A DNA stretch of 64,000 nucleotides. It comes from Anaeromassilibacillus senegalensis. GTDB lineage: Bacteria; Bacillota; Clostridia; Oscillospirales; Acutalibacteraceae. Shown in pieces: positions 15,674 through 23,784 of this stretch. The notes beneath the pieces are model-generated. The model was not told the origin of the DNA, did no database searches, and saw nothing but the letters and a program-made list of their open reading frames with translations. A program made the position numbers and the translations under genes. The stretch spans positions 496,001-560,000 of the forward strand of contig NZ_LN868536.1 in assembly GCF_001261775.1 (NCBI RefSeq), read 5' to 3'. Numbering within the stretch: position 1 is the first letter of the stretch; each line of letters begins with the position of its first letter.

Positions 15674-17449
15674 ATGGCTCTGGATGGAGCATTTTTGAGA
15701 CATATTAAAAAAGAAATTGAAGAGGCGGCAATTGGTGCGCGTGTGGATAAAATCTATCAGCCCAACCGGGAAGAGATGGTCTTTGCATTGCGTACCCGCA
15801 CCGATTCTTACAAGCTGCTGCTTTCCGCGCGCGCCAACAGCGCCCGCATTCATTTTACCCGCTTTGTGCCGGAGAACCCCAAGGTGCCTCCCATGCTCTG
15901 CATGCTGCTGCGCAAGCGCCTATCCGGCGCGAAGCTGGCGGCGGTGCGCCAGCCCGCATTGGAGCGTCTGCTGCTGCTGGATTTTGACGCGGTCAATGAG
16001 TTGGGGGACGAGGTGCGTCTCACACTGGCAGTTGAGATCATGGGCCGCTACAGCAATATCATCCTGGTGGATGAGAACGGAAAAATTGTCGATGCCCTCA
16101 AACGCGTCGACGCGGAAATGTCTTCCGAGCGGCTGGTGCTGCCGGGGTTGACTTATCTGCTGCCTCCGCCGCAAAATAAGCTCTGTCTGTTAGAGGTGGA
16201 ACCGCAGGCGGTTTTGGACCGGCTGCATGCACTGCCTGCCAATACGGCGCTTTCCAAGGCGCTGCTTTCCGCGATGCAGGGCGTGTCTCCCGTGGTCTGC
16301 CGGGAGATCGAGCATGTGACAGGGCGCGGCTTGGATTTGTGCACACAGGATATGACGGAGGAGCAATGGGACCGGCTGCGGTTCTTTTTAAACCGCATGG
16401 CGGAGACCGTCCAAAACAGCGGCGGCGCGCCGTATATGGTGACCAGCCTGGAGCATAAGCCGATGGATTTTTCCTTTATGAATATCACGCAGTACGGCAC
16501 CGCGGCGGTGGTTACCAGGCAGGAACATTTTTCGGAATTGCTGGACGCCTTCTACGCGGGCAGGGACCGGTTGGAGCGCATGCGGGCGCGTTCGCAGGAT
16601 TTGCTGCGTGTGCTGTCCAATGCGTCGGACCGTCTGAGCCGGAAGATCAACCTGCAGCGCGCGGAGCTGGAGCGCTGCGCGGAACGCGATCATCTGCGTG
16701 TCTGCGGCGACCTGATCAGCGCCAGCATGTACCAGATTGAAAAAGGACAGACCAGCGTGGAGCTGCAAAACTTTTACGATGAAGCGGCTCCGATACTGAA
16801 AATCAAGCTGGACCCGGCACTGACGCCCGCTCAGAACGCGCAGAAGTACTACAAGGCGTACCGCAAGGCGCGCACGGCGGAGGAAAAACTGACGGAGCAG
16901 ATACAGCAGGCGCAGCAGGAGCTGGAATATCTGGATACCGTATTTGAGGAGTTGAGCCGCGCGTCGGTGGAACGCGATCTTTCCGAAATTCGCCTGGAGC
17001 TGGTGGAACAGGGGTATATCCGTGCACAAAAGAGCAGGCAAAAGCCGCCTGCCGCCGCCGCTCCCCTGGAGTTTACCTCCAGTGACGGGTTCCGTATTTT
17101 AGTAGGCCGCAACAATCGTCAAAACGACCGGCTGACCATGAAGGAAGCCAATAACAACGATCTGTGGCTGCACACCAAAAATATTCCAGGCTCCCATACG
17201 ATTCTGGTGACGGAGGGGCGCGAGCCGAGCGAAACCGCAATCCGGGAAGCGGCGCTGTTAGCAGCCGCGCACAGCCGGGGCAGGGAGTCCTCCCAGGTGC
17301 CGGTGGATTACACACAGGTGCGCCATGTCAGCAAGCCCTCCGGCGCGAAGCCCGGCATGGTGATCTATGTCGATTACAATACCATCTATGTGACGCCGGA
17401 CCGCGACTTTGTGGAGCATTTGAAACAGGAAGAAGCCAAACGCCGTTGA
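15674..17449 (+). CDS. rqcH: Rqc2-type ribosome quality control protein RqcH (NFACT family)
   Basis: A 591-residue NFACT protein. The N-terminal NFACT-N domain starts ALDGAFLRHIKKEI, a central coiled coil spans roughly residues 290-450, and the NFACT-R domain carries RNNRQNDRLTMKEA, NDLWLHTKNIPGSH and HVSKPSGAKPGMVIY. RqcH binds stalled 50S subunits with peptidyl-tRNA and recruits Ala-tRNA to add C-terminal alanine tails. Older names are fibronectin/fibrinogen-binding protein. It follows the Nif3-like gene by 30 nt and may be co-transcribed. Confidence 0.94.
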   Translation: MALDGAFLRHIKKEIEEAAIGARVDKIYQPNREEMVFALRTRTDSYKLLLSARANSARIHFTRFVPENPKVPPMLCMLLRKRLSGAKLAAVRQPALERLLLLDFDAVNELGDEVRLTLAVEIMGRYSNIILVDENGKIVDALKRVDAEMSSERLVLPGLTYLLPPPQNKLCLLEVEPQAVLDRLHALPANTALSKALLSAMQGVSPVVCREIEHVTGRGLDLCTQDMTEEQWDRLRFFLNRMAETVQNSGGAPYMVTSLEHKPMDFSFMNITQYGTAAVVTRQEHFSELLDAFYAGRDRLERMRARSQDLLRVLSNASDRLSRKINLQRAELERCAERDHLRVCGDLISASMYQIEKGQTSVELQNFYDEAAPILKIKLDPALTPAQNAQKYYKAYRKARTAEEKLTEQIQQAQQELEYLDTVFEELSRASVERDLSEIRLELVEQGYIRAQKSRQKPPAAAAPLEFTSSDGFRILVGRNNRQNDRLTMKEANNNDLWLHTKNIPGSHTILVTEGREPSETAIREAALLAAAHSRGRESSQVPVDYTQVRHVSKPSGAKPGMVIYVDYNTIYVTPDRDFVEHLKQEEAKRR

Positions 17450-17466
17450 CGCGGATTTTCCTCTAT

Positions 17467-17496
17467 TTGACAGGATTTGCGGGTAGATGCTATAAT
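17467..17496 (+). promoter_or_regulatory. Strong promoter of the polysaccharide cassette
   Basis: Consensus TTGACA (17467-17472), an 18-nt spacer and consensus TATAAT (17491-17496), about 105 nt before the first gene of the cassette. Confidence 0.85.
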
Positions 17497-17600
17497 TGCA
17501 TTCATATTTGCGGCAAAAAAAGCGGCGACGCTGTGGGCCGTTCTGGCGCATAGCAGCGCGGCGGTTTACAGGAGAACGCATAGGAACTTGGAGGATACTT

Positions 17601-19160
17601 ATGAGCAATCAGAGTGAAAGAACCGGCAACATACTGGAGAAGGCCGCCGATGTGGTTGCCGACCTGATGCAGAGCATTTTTTTATTTCTATTAAAACCCT
17701 TTGTACCGCTTGCGCGCAGGATGAGCGACAAAGTAAAGGGTTTTTTAATCAGCGCTTCTTTTTTTATCATGATGGTTATCATATATCTGGAACATACCAA
17801 CATCACCAATTTGATTTTGGGGGCGCTGCCGCTGCCGTCCATTATTAAATACGTCTTTTTTGACCTGGTCTGCTGTGTGCTGATGGCGGTCATTGCAGTG
17901 GCGTCCATCCGGGGCCCCTTGCAGAAAAAGCGCTGCAATGCGATGATGACGCTGCTTTGGACGGGCATGTGTGTGTTCTTTTTGGTTTCCGCGATTTACA
18001 CTTCCTTGGATTGGGCGGCGATCAGCATTATCTTTGCGTTTGTATTCCCCTGCGTCTTCTTTATTTGGAATAACCGGGGGGATTACGGCACGCTGTTTTC
18101 TCTGTTTACGCGCGGCGTGGTGGTTTTCAATATGATCTTTTTTGTGGCCAGTATTCTGCTGAGCCCGATCACAGGCAGCCAGTACCGCGCCATGTTCACC
18201 AATTCCAATTCGCTGGGGCAGTACCTGTCCTTCACCATGCCGCTGTTTCTGATTCAGTACACGCTGGCTTGGAAGAAGGACGAACAGCGGACCTTTACCC
18301 CGGCGCCAGAAGGTCTGCACATCAAGCACCCGATCATGACGCTGAATTTTGTGGCGCTCTATCTGCATGAGCGCAGCGAGCGCGTCTGGTCGCTGATCGG
18401 CCTCGGCACGGCAGCGGCTTTTGTGCTGTTCAGCCGTTCCCGTACGGCATTTATTGCCTTTATCGTGTCTTTTGCCCTGTGGTTTGTTCTCCATTTTCTG
18501 GTGGAACACGGCAGGGAAGGGCTGAAGGCCGTTAGCAAAATGATCCTGCGCCGGGTTCTGCCCATTGTTCTGGTTGTGGTGATCTGTGTGCCGGTGACGT
18601 TTGGTCTGGTTAAGTGCGGAACGTTTGCGGTCTATGCGTACGCCGCGACGAATCATCTGCTGCCGGACGAATACCAGTATTTAAATCCTTTTTTGAATCG
18701 AACCAAGCTGGATGATACAATTAATGACTTTAACGATCGTCTGGATATGGAGGGAAAAGACGCGGACCAGGTGAGCACCCACCGCACGACAATCTGGAAC
18801 GCGTTTTTGAATCGCATCGAGCCGTTTGGTCATGAGCGCGGAAAAATCTATGTGCATGACTATGGGATTGCGGCGACAACGCACAACTGTATTATCCAGA
18901 TTTTGTACGACAGCGGCATCTTTACAGCGCTGTTCTATTTTGCCATCAATGTGGCGGCAGGGTTCCGCGCGCTGCTGTATTTTCTGCGGCGTAGAAAAGG
19001 CGACCCGTATGCCATGTTCCCGGTGCTGATGATGCCGGGCTTTTTGGTGACGTCGCTGCTGGCCTCGTCCTATCCGCCGTTCGCTTACGGGGTCGCGCTG
19101 GCTTATTGGCTGGTTATGGTGCCGCTGTTTGAAAAAAAGATTGAGAAACTGGAAGGCTGA
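17601..19160 (+). CDS. O-antigen ligase / Wzy-type polymerase membrane protein
   Basis: A 519-residue protein with roughly 11-12 membrane helices and a long extracellular loop (about residues 340-410) before the closing helices, the topology of the Wzy_C/O-antigen ligase family. Such proteins join lipid-linked polysaccharide units or transfer glycans to surface acceptors. The ATG at 17601 is set by TTGGAGG 7 nt upstream. It is followed within 20 nt by a GT4 glycosyltransferase and a Wzx-like flippase, so it belongs to an exopolysaccharide or surface-glycan cassette. Acceptor and product are unknown. Confidence 0.82.
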   Translation: MSNQSERTGNILEKAADVVADLMQSIFLFLLKPFVPLARRMSDKVKGFLISASFFIMMVIIYLEHTNITNLILGALPLPSIIKYVFFDLVCCVLMAVIAVASIRGPLQKKRCNAMMTLLWTGMCVFFLVSAIYTSLDWAAISIIFAFVFPCVFFIWNNRGDYGTLFSLFTRGVVVFNMIFFVASILLSPITGSQYRAMFTNSNSLGQYLSFTMPLFLIQYTLAWKKDEQRTFTPAPEGLHIKHPIMTLNFVALYLHERSERVWSLIGLGTAAAFVLFSRSRTAFIAFIVSFALWFVLHFLVEHGREGLKAVSKMILRRVLPIVLVVVICVPVTFGLVKCGTFAVYAYAATNHLLPDEYQYLNPFLNRTKLDDTINDFNDRLDMEGKDADQVSTHRTTIWNAFLNRIEPFGHERGKIYVHDYGIAATTHNCIIQILYDSGIFTALFYFAINVAAGFRALLYFLRRRKGDPYAMFPVLMMPGFLVTSLLASSYPPFAYGVALAYWLVMVPLFEKKIEKLEG

Positions 19161-19178
19161 TTGCTACAGGAGCGAATG

Positions 19179-20411
19179 ATGAAAAAACTGGTTCTGATCA
19201 CGGATCATTTTCCCTTTACGCGCGGGGAAATGCCTTTTGTCCTGCCGGAACTGGCGGTGACAGCGCAGCGGTTTGACATTACGCTGGTCTGCAAAAGCCC
19301 GGTGGAAAAGCAGGAATTTACATTGCCGGAGCGCATTCACGTCCGGCGTTACCATCGGGATGCAACGGCAGCGGATAAAATAAAAAACCTGTTGGGCTGC
19401 CTGTTCGATCGGGAGTATTACCGCAGCGTGTTTGGAAATAACCATGCGGAGGGAAGCTTCCGCGCGAGAGAAGCCGAAGTGCGCACCTTTCGCCTGTCGG
19501 CGCGCCTTTTCCAGCGGTATCTGGAGGAAGAGGGCTTTTTTACGGATGTCGAACATACCATATATTATTCCTACTGGTACAACTATGGCGCGCTGGCGCT
19601 TGCATTGGAAAAGAAAAAGCGTCCTGGTATGAAACTGATCACACGTACACATGGATACGACCTGTACCGGGAGCGTTCTCCGGGAGGTGTCCAGCCGTAC
19701 AAGACGTTTATGGACGGCCAGATGGACGCGGTGTTTTTTGTCGCCCGTAAAGCGCGCGACTACTATCTGGAGCATTTTGCCACACAGAGCAAAGAACACT
19801 ACAAGCTGGCGTATCTCGGCGTACCGGACAACGGCCTCAACCCGCCAGAAGAGGGGGAACCGGTCAGCCTTTTTTCCTGTTCCAACGTGATTCCGCTCAA
19901 GCGTATTTTTCTTTTGATTGAGGCGCTGGCGCTGCTGCCGGGCCGGAAAATCCGCTGGGTACACGCGGGCGGCGGTACGCAGGAAGAGGAAATGAAAACG
20001 CTGGCCAAACAGCGGCTGGGTGGCAACCCGAATATTTCCTACGCTTTTCTGGGTGCGGTGCAGAACCAGGAGATCATCCGATACTATCAGGAGCACCATG
20101 TGGACCTGTTTTTGACGGCTTCCCAGACGGAGGGCGGTTCTCCGGTTTCCATTATGGAGGCCTTTTCCTTCGGCGTGCCCGCGGTGGGAACCAGCGTGGG
20201 CGGTATTCCGGAGATGATCAACGCGGGAACGGGGTACCTGTTGGGCGAGAATCCCACCGCTCAGGAGATCGCAGACGCCATCTCCGCATATGCGGACGCG
20301 CCCGCGTCCAAGAAGACGGAACTGCGTTCCAATGCGCGCCAGATGTGGCATGCCTCATTTTATGATAAAGTCAACCATACGAAATTTGCAAAGGAATTGG
20401 AAAAGCTGTAA
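19179..20411 (+). CDS. Glycosyltransferase family 4 protein
   Basis: A 410-residue GT-B glycosyltransferase. The N-terminal domain begins MKKLVLITDHFPFTRGEMPF; the C-terminal nucleotide-sugar domain shows NVIPLKRIFLLIEAL, WVHAGGG and the acid motif TEGGSPVSIMEAFSFGVPAV, followed by GGIPEMI. It is cytosolic with no membrane span. Donor and acceptor are not predictable. The ATG at 19179 gives proper spacing from CAGGAG; an in-frame ATG lies 3 nt earlier. Confidence 0.88.
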   Translation: MKKLVLITDHFPFTRGEMPFVLPELAVTAQRFDITLVCKSPVEKQEFTLPERIHVRRYHRDATAADKIKNLLGCLFDREYYRSVFGNNHAEGSFRAREAEVRTFRLSARLFQRYLEEEGFFTDVEHTIYYSYWYNYGALALALEKKKRPGMKLITRTHGYDLYRERSPGGVQPYKTFMDGQMDAVFFVARKARDYYLEHFATQSKEHYKLAYLGVPDNGLNPPEEGEPVSLFSCSNVIPLKRIFLLIEALALLPGRKIRWVHAGGGTQEEEMKTLAKQRLGGNPNISYAFLGAVQNQEIIRYYQEHHVDLFLTASQTEGGSPVSIMEAFSFGVPAVGTSVGGIPEMINAGTGYLLGENPTAQEIADAISAYADAPASKKTELRSNARQMWHASFYDKVNHTKFAKELEKL

Positions 20412-20474
20412 TCGATCCGGGGCGTCCCGGCTTCAATCCGTATCCTGTTTGGGAACGAAAATACAGGAGGAAAC

Positions 20475-21857
20475 GTGGATAAGTATAAGAAGCTCATATC
20501 CAATACCGTAATTTTTGCAATCGGCACCTTCAGTTCCAAGGTGCTGGTTTTCCTGTTGATGCCCTTGTATACCCGTGTTCTGACCAACGCGGAATACGGC
20601 GTCACCGACCTGATCATACAGACCGGGAACCTGCTGCTTCCATTGGTTTCTTTGGGCATTGTCAACGCAGTGCTTCGGTTCGGCCTGGAAAGGACTTCGC
20701 GCAAGAACGACGTGTTTACCACCGGCCTGCTGACCATCATGGGCGGGTTCGTCATCCTGCTGCTGTTCTGGCCGCTGCTGGACCGGCTGGAATTTATCTC
20801 CGGGCACACAGGGCTGATTTATATGTTTGTGCTGATGTCCACCCTGCGTTCCCTCTGCTCACAGTTTGTCCGCGCACGGGGACAGGTGCGGCTGTTTGCG
20901 GTGGACGGGATTCTCAGCACTGTGACGACCATCCTGTTTAATCTGCTGTTTCTGCTGGGGTTGCAATGGGGCGTATTCGGCTATGTACTGGCTATCGTCT
21001 GTTCCGACGCGCTCTCCGTGCTGTTCCTTTCCGTAAACGCGACCCTGTGGAAATATGTCCACATCCGCAGCATCCGGTGGCCCACGTCCCTGGCGATGCT
21101 GAAATATTCCGTCCCCTTGATTCCCAATACCATGCTTTGGTGGATCACCAACGTATCGGACCGCTATATCGTATCCTATATGCTGGGCAACGATGCGAAC
21201 GGTCTTTATGCGGTCGCCTACAAGGTGCCTTCCATTGTGGTACTGGTGTCCGGTATCTTTATGGATGCATGGCAGATGTCCGCTGTCACAGAAACAAAGG
21301 GGCGGGAACGGTTCTTTACCAAAGTATTCCGCTGCTATTGTTCCCTGCTCTTTATAGTGGGTTCCGGCATTATTTTATTCTGCAAAGTGATTACAAAACT
21401 GCTGGTTTCCGACGCGTTCTATTCTTCGTGGAAGTACATTCCGTTTCTGGTGTTGGCAACGGTGTTTACCTGTATTGTAAATTTCCTCGGCAGCATCTAT
21501 ATGGTGGAGAAGAAGAGCATGCTGTCGCTGGCGACGACGACAGTGGGCGCGGCGAGCAATGTGGTGCTCAATTTTCTGCTGATCCCGCAATTTGGCGTCA
21601 ATGGCGCGGCAGTTGCCACCTTTATCAGTTACTTGCTGGTATTTTTAATCCGTGCATGGGATACGCGGCGCTTTGTCAAGCTGCGGTACAGCGGCCTGCG
21701 ATTGACGGTGAACACGGTACTATTGCTCCTGCAAAGTATCGTGATGATCTGGGAGGCGCCCTTCTGGATCGCCATCGAAATTTTCCTGACGGCGCTGATG
21801 ATTGCAGCGAACGCAAATGAAATCTTAATCAACATTAAAAAGCTGCTGCGGCGGTAA
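20475..21857 (+). CDS. Wzx-like polysaccharide flippase (MATE/MOP family)
   Basis: 460 residues with about 12-14 membrane helices, starting KLISNTVIFAIGTFSSKVLVF, a typical oligosaccharide-flippase N-terminus, with ADxxVxxxR-like charged loops (KNDVFTTGLLTIMGG). Members move undecaprenyl-linked repeat units across the membrane. GTG start with AGGAGG 4-5 nt upstream. As third gene of the cassette it would supply substrate for the Wzy/ligase-like protein. Confidence 0.88.
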   Translation: MDKYKKLISNTVIFAIGTFSSKVLVFLLMPLYTRVLTNAEYGVTDLIIQTGNLLLPLVSLGIVNAVLRFGLERTSRKNDVFTTGLLTIMGGFVILLLFWPLLDRLEFISGHTGLIYMFVLMSTLRSLCSQFVRARGQVRLFAVDGILSTVTTILFNLLFLLGLQWGVFGYVLAIVCSDALSVLFLSVNATLWKYVHIRSIRWPTSLAMLKYSVPLIPNTMLWWITNVSDRYIVSYMLGNDANGLYAVAYKVPSIVVLVSGIFMDAWQMSAVTETKGRERFFTKVFRCYCSLLFIVGSGIILFCKVITKLLVSDAFYSSWKYIPFLVLATVFTCIVNFLGSIYMVEKKSMLSLATTTVGAASNVVLNFLLIPQFGVNGAAVATFISYLLVFLIRAWDTRRFVKLRYSGLRLTVNTVLLLLQSIVMIWEAPFWIAIEIFLTALMIAANANEILINIKKLLRR

Positions 21858-21886
21858 AAAACCGGGCATGCTGGCGCATACCCGGT
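21856..21886 (-). terminator. Terminator for the leftward small gene
   Basis: An 11-bp stem with one mismatch (21861-21871 with 21876-21886) is followed, on the minus strand, by a run of T (complement of 21856-21860). It overlaps the end of the flippase gene. Confidence 0.7.
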
Positions 21887-21911
21887 CCGGATGAGAAAAA
21901 GTACAGAGGAA

Positions 21912-22112
21912 TTACGTGTGCTGCAAGCCGTCCGGCTGATTGTTTTCCGGCTGCGGAATAGCGTAGATGTCGGTGTACGCTTCCGCCTCAAAATCGTCTT
22001 CCGGTGCGAAGGGGATCAGGCCGGTGCAGTCCATATTGGAAGCGACGTTGTCGGTGCTGAAGAGAAACTCTTCCTTCGACAGGGGAGGCAGCTGTTTGTT
22101 TCTCGGTTCCAT
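21912..22112 (-). CDS. Small acidic hypothetical protein, 66 aa
   Basis: Not recognised. It begins MEPRNKQLPPLSKEEFLFST and is rich in Asp, Glu, Pro and Asn, with no membrane segment and one cysteine (SNMDCTG). AAGGAG lies 8 nt before the ATG, and a terminator follows the stop, which supports a real gene. It lies alone between the polysaccharide cassette and the ArsC-like pair. Confidence 0.6.
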   Translation of the reverse strand: MEPRNKQLPPLSKEEFLFSTDNVASNMDCTGLIPFAPEDDFEAEAYTDIYAIPQPENNQPDGLQHT

Positions 22113-22268
22113 TGTTCTCGCTCCTTTCCGCGGGTAAATGTGCATTTGCGTTGTCGGAACGAATTTCAAAAGGACAATTTTTGAAAGGCCTTCCGGCCCC
22201 ATTAGTTTGTCGCAAACGGCGGAAAAAATACGGTTCTGTATGGAAGACCGCCGGTCACAGGAGGAAAC

Positions 22269-22604
22269 ATGAACATACAAATTTTTGGAAAAGCAAAATG
22301 CTTTGATACGAAAAAAGCGGAACGCTATTTTAAAGAACGCAAAATCAAATACCAGCTGATCGATTTGCCGCGGTTCGGTATGAGCAAGGGAGAGCTTTCC
22401 AGTGTGAAAACGGCTGTGGGCGGGCTGGAAGCGCTGATTGACCCAAAGGCGAAGGACGCCGCGCTGATCCGCTATCTGGCATACGACAGTGCGAAAGAAG
22501 AAAAGCTGTTGGAAAACCCGGCTTGCTTCCGTACCCCGATCATTCGCAACGGACGGCAGGCAACAGTGGGATATTGTCCGGAAATCTGGAAAACATGGGA
22601 GTGA
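22269..22604 (+). CDS. ArsC/Spx-family thioredoxin-fold protein (first of pair)
   Basis: A 111-residue protein of the ArsC/Spx superfamily: IQIFGKAKCFDTKKAERYFKER at the N-terminus keeps one active-site-type cysteine (KCFDT instead of CxxC), and ENPACFRTPIIRNG corresponds to the conserved cis-Pro/Arg region. The family includes arsenate reductases and regulators. The single N-terminal Cys and absence of other ars genes argue against arsenic resistance. AGGAGG lies before the ATG. The next gene starts 5 nt after its stop. Confidence 0.8.
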   Translation: MNIQIFGKAKCFDTKKAERYFKERKIKYQLIDLPRFGMSKGELSSVKTAVGGLEALIDPKAKDAALIRYLAYDSAKEEKLLENPACFRTPIIRNGRQATVGYCPEIWKTWE

Positions 22605-22609
22605 AGCAA

Positions 22610-22978
22610 ATGCGCTATCTATTTATTGAGTACCCCAAGTGCAGTACCTGTCAGAAAGCTAAAAAATGGTTGGAGGAACATCATGTGGATTTTGAAGACC
22701 GACACATTGTAGAGCAGAATCCTACCGCAGAGGAACTGGCAGACTGGCAGGCGCGCAGCGGACTGGAATTGAAACGCTTTTTTAATACCAGCGGGCTGGT
22801 GTATAAATCGATGAACCTGAAGGAAAAGCTTCCCGCGATGACGTCTGAGGAGCAGTTTGCGCTGCTGGCGACCAATGGTATGCTGGTGAAGCGCCCGCTT
22901 TTAATCGGTGAAGATGTTGTTTTGGTAGGATTCCGCCCCGCGGAATGGGAAGAGCGGCTGAGTGGGGCGGTGCTATGA
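22610..22978 (+). CDS. ArsC/Spx-family protein (second of pair), YusI-like
   Basis: A 122-residue paralogue-like neighbour with a CxxC at the N-terminus (YPKCSTCQKAKKWL) and LVKRPLLIGEDVVLVGFRP, the conserved Arg-Pro segment near the C-terminus. It is of the Spx/MgsR/YusI type with an ArsC fold. A regulatory or thiol-oxidoreductase role is likely; an arsenate reductase role is not supported by context. The ATG at 22610 follows GGGAGTGA. Its stop overlaps the next start (ATGA). Confidence 0.85.
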   Translation: MRYLFIEYPKCSTCQKAKKWLEEHHVDFEDRHIVEQNPTAEELADWQARSGLELKRFFNTSGLVYKSMNLKEKLPAMTSEEQFALLATNGMLVKRPLLIGEDVVLVGFRPAEWEERLSGAVL

Positions 22979-23739
22979 CGGAAGTATCGGCGGCGATCCT
23001 GCGTCAAAACGGAAAAATATTGATCTGTCAACGCGGCGAGGGCGGCAATTGCTCCCTGCTGTGGGAATTCCCGGGAGGAAAGCGCGAAGCGGGAGAGACA
23101 ATGGAGCAATGCGTGGTGCGGGAGTGCCGGGAAGAGCTGGGGCTGGAAATCGCCTTGCAGGGTCTGTATGCAAAGGAATCGTATCAATATGGGGACGAAC
23201 CCTTTGCTTTTGCTTTTTATAACGCGGCGATCCGCGCCGGCAGTTTGAAGAAAAATGTGCATCAGGATGTGCGCTGGGTAAAACCGGAGGAACTGCGGGA
23301 ATACACATTCTGTCCGGCGGACCGGGCGCTGGTGCAAAAGCTCTCCGAAGAAAAACCTCTGTTGCGGGCGGTGCATCATGTGGCAGTCATTGTCTCGGAT
23401 TATCAAAAATCGAAGGAATTCTATCTGGAAAAGCTGGGACTGGAACTGATCCGTGAAAATTATCGAGCCGACCGGGATTCTTATAAGCTGGATCTGAAAA
23501 TCGGGGACTGCGAGTTGGAGCTCTTTTCCTTTCCGGACAGTCCCGCGCGCCCGACCCGTCCGGAGGCCTGCGGCCTGCGCCATTTGGCTTTCCGTGTGGA
23601 AGATGTGCGTGCGGCAGCGGCGGAGCTGGAACGCCGGGGCATCGAGGTGGAGCCGGTGCGTATCGATGAGTATACCGGGCAGGAGTATACGTTTTTTATG
23701 GACCCGGACGGGCTTCCCTTGGAACTGAAACCGCTTTGA
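22975..23739 (+). CDS. NUDIX hydrolase fused to a VOC (glyoxalase-like) domain
   Basis: 254 residues in two domains. Residues ~1-125 are a MutT-type NUDIX domain with a full Nudix box (GGKREAGETMEQ...RECREELGL) after LWEFPGGK, expected to hydrolyse oxidised or non-canonical nucleoside triphosphates. Residues ~130-254 are a VOC domain of the YaeR/GloA2 type (AVHHVAVIVSDYQKSKEFYL, LRHLAFRVEDV, DPDGLPLELKPL) with the usual His and Glu metal ligands. There is no stop or frameshift between them. The start ATG at 22975 overlaps the previous stop, so the three genes from 22269 form an operon. Confidence 0.9.
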   Translation: MTEVSAAILRQNGKILICQRGEGGNCSLLWEFPGGKREAGETMEQCVVRECREELGLEIALQGLYAKESYQYGDEPFAFAFYNAAIRAGSLKKNVHQDVRWVKPEELREYTFCPADRALVQKLSEEKPLLRAVHHVAVIVSDYQKSKEFYLEKLGLELIRENYRADRDSYKLDLKIGDCELELFSFPDSPARPTRPEACGLRHLAFRVEDVRAAAAELERRGIEVEPVRIDEYTGQEYTFFMDPDGLPLELKPL

Positions 23740-23784
23740 TTCCCTTGAGGGATGACATATATCTGAATTTGTGGAGGAACGGCT

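Noticed and set aside
22269..22978. Arsenate resistance operon
   Set aside because: The ArsC-fold pair lacks ArsR, ArsB or Acr3 neighbours, and the first protein lacks the usual Cys pattern; Spx/YusI-type roles fit better.
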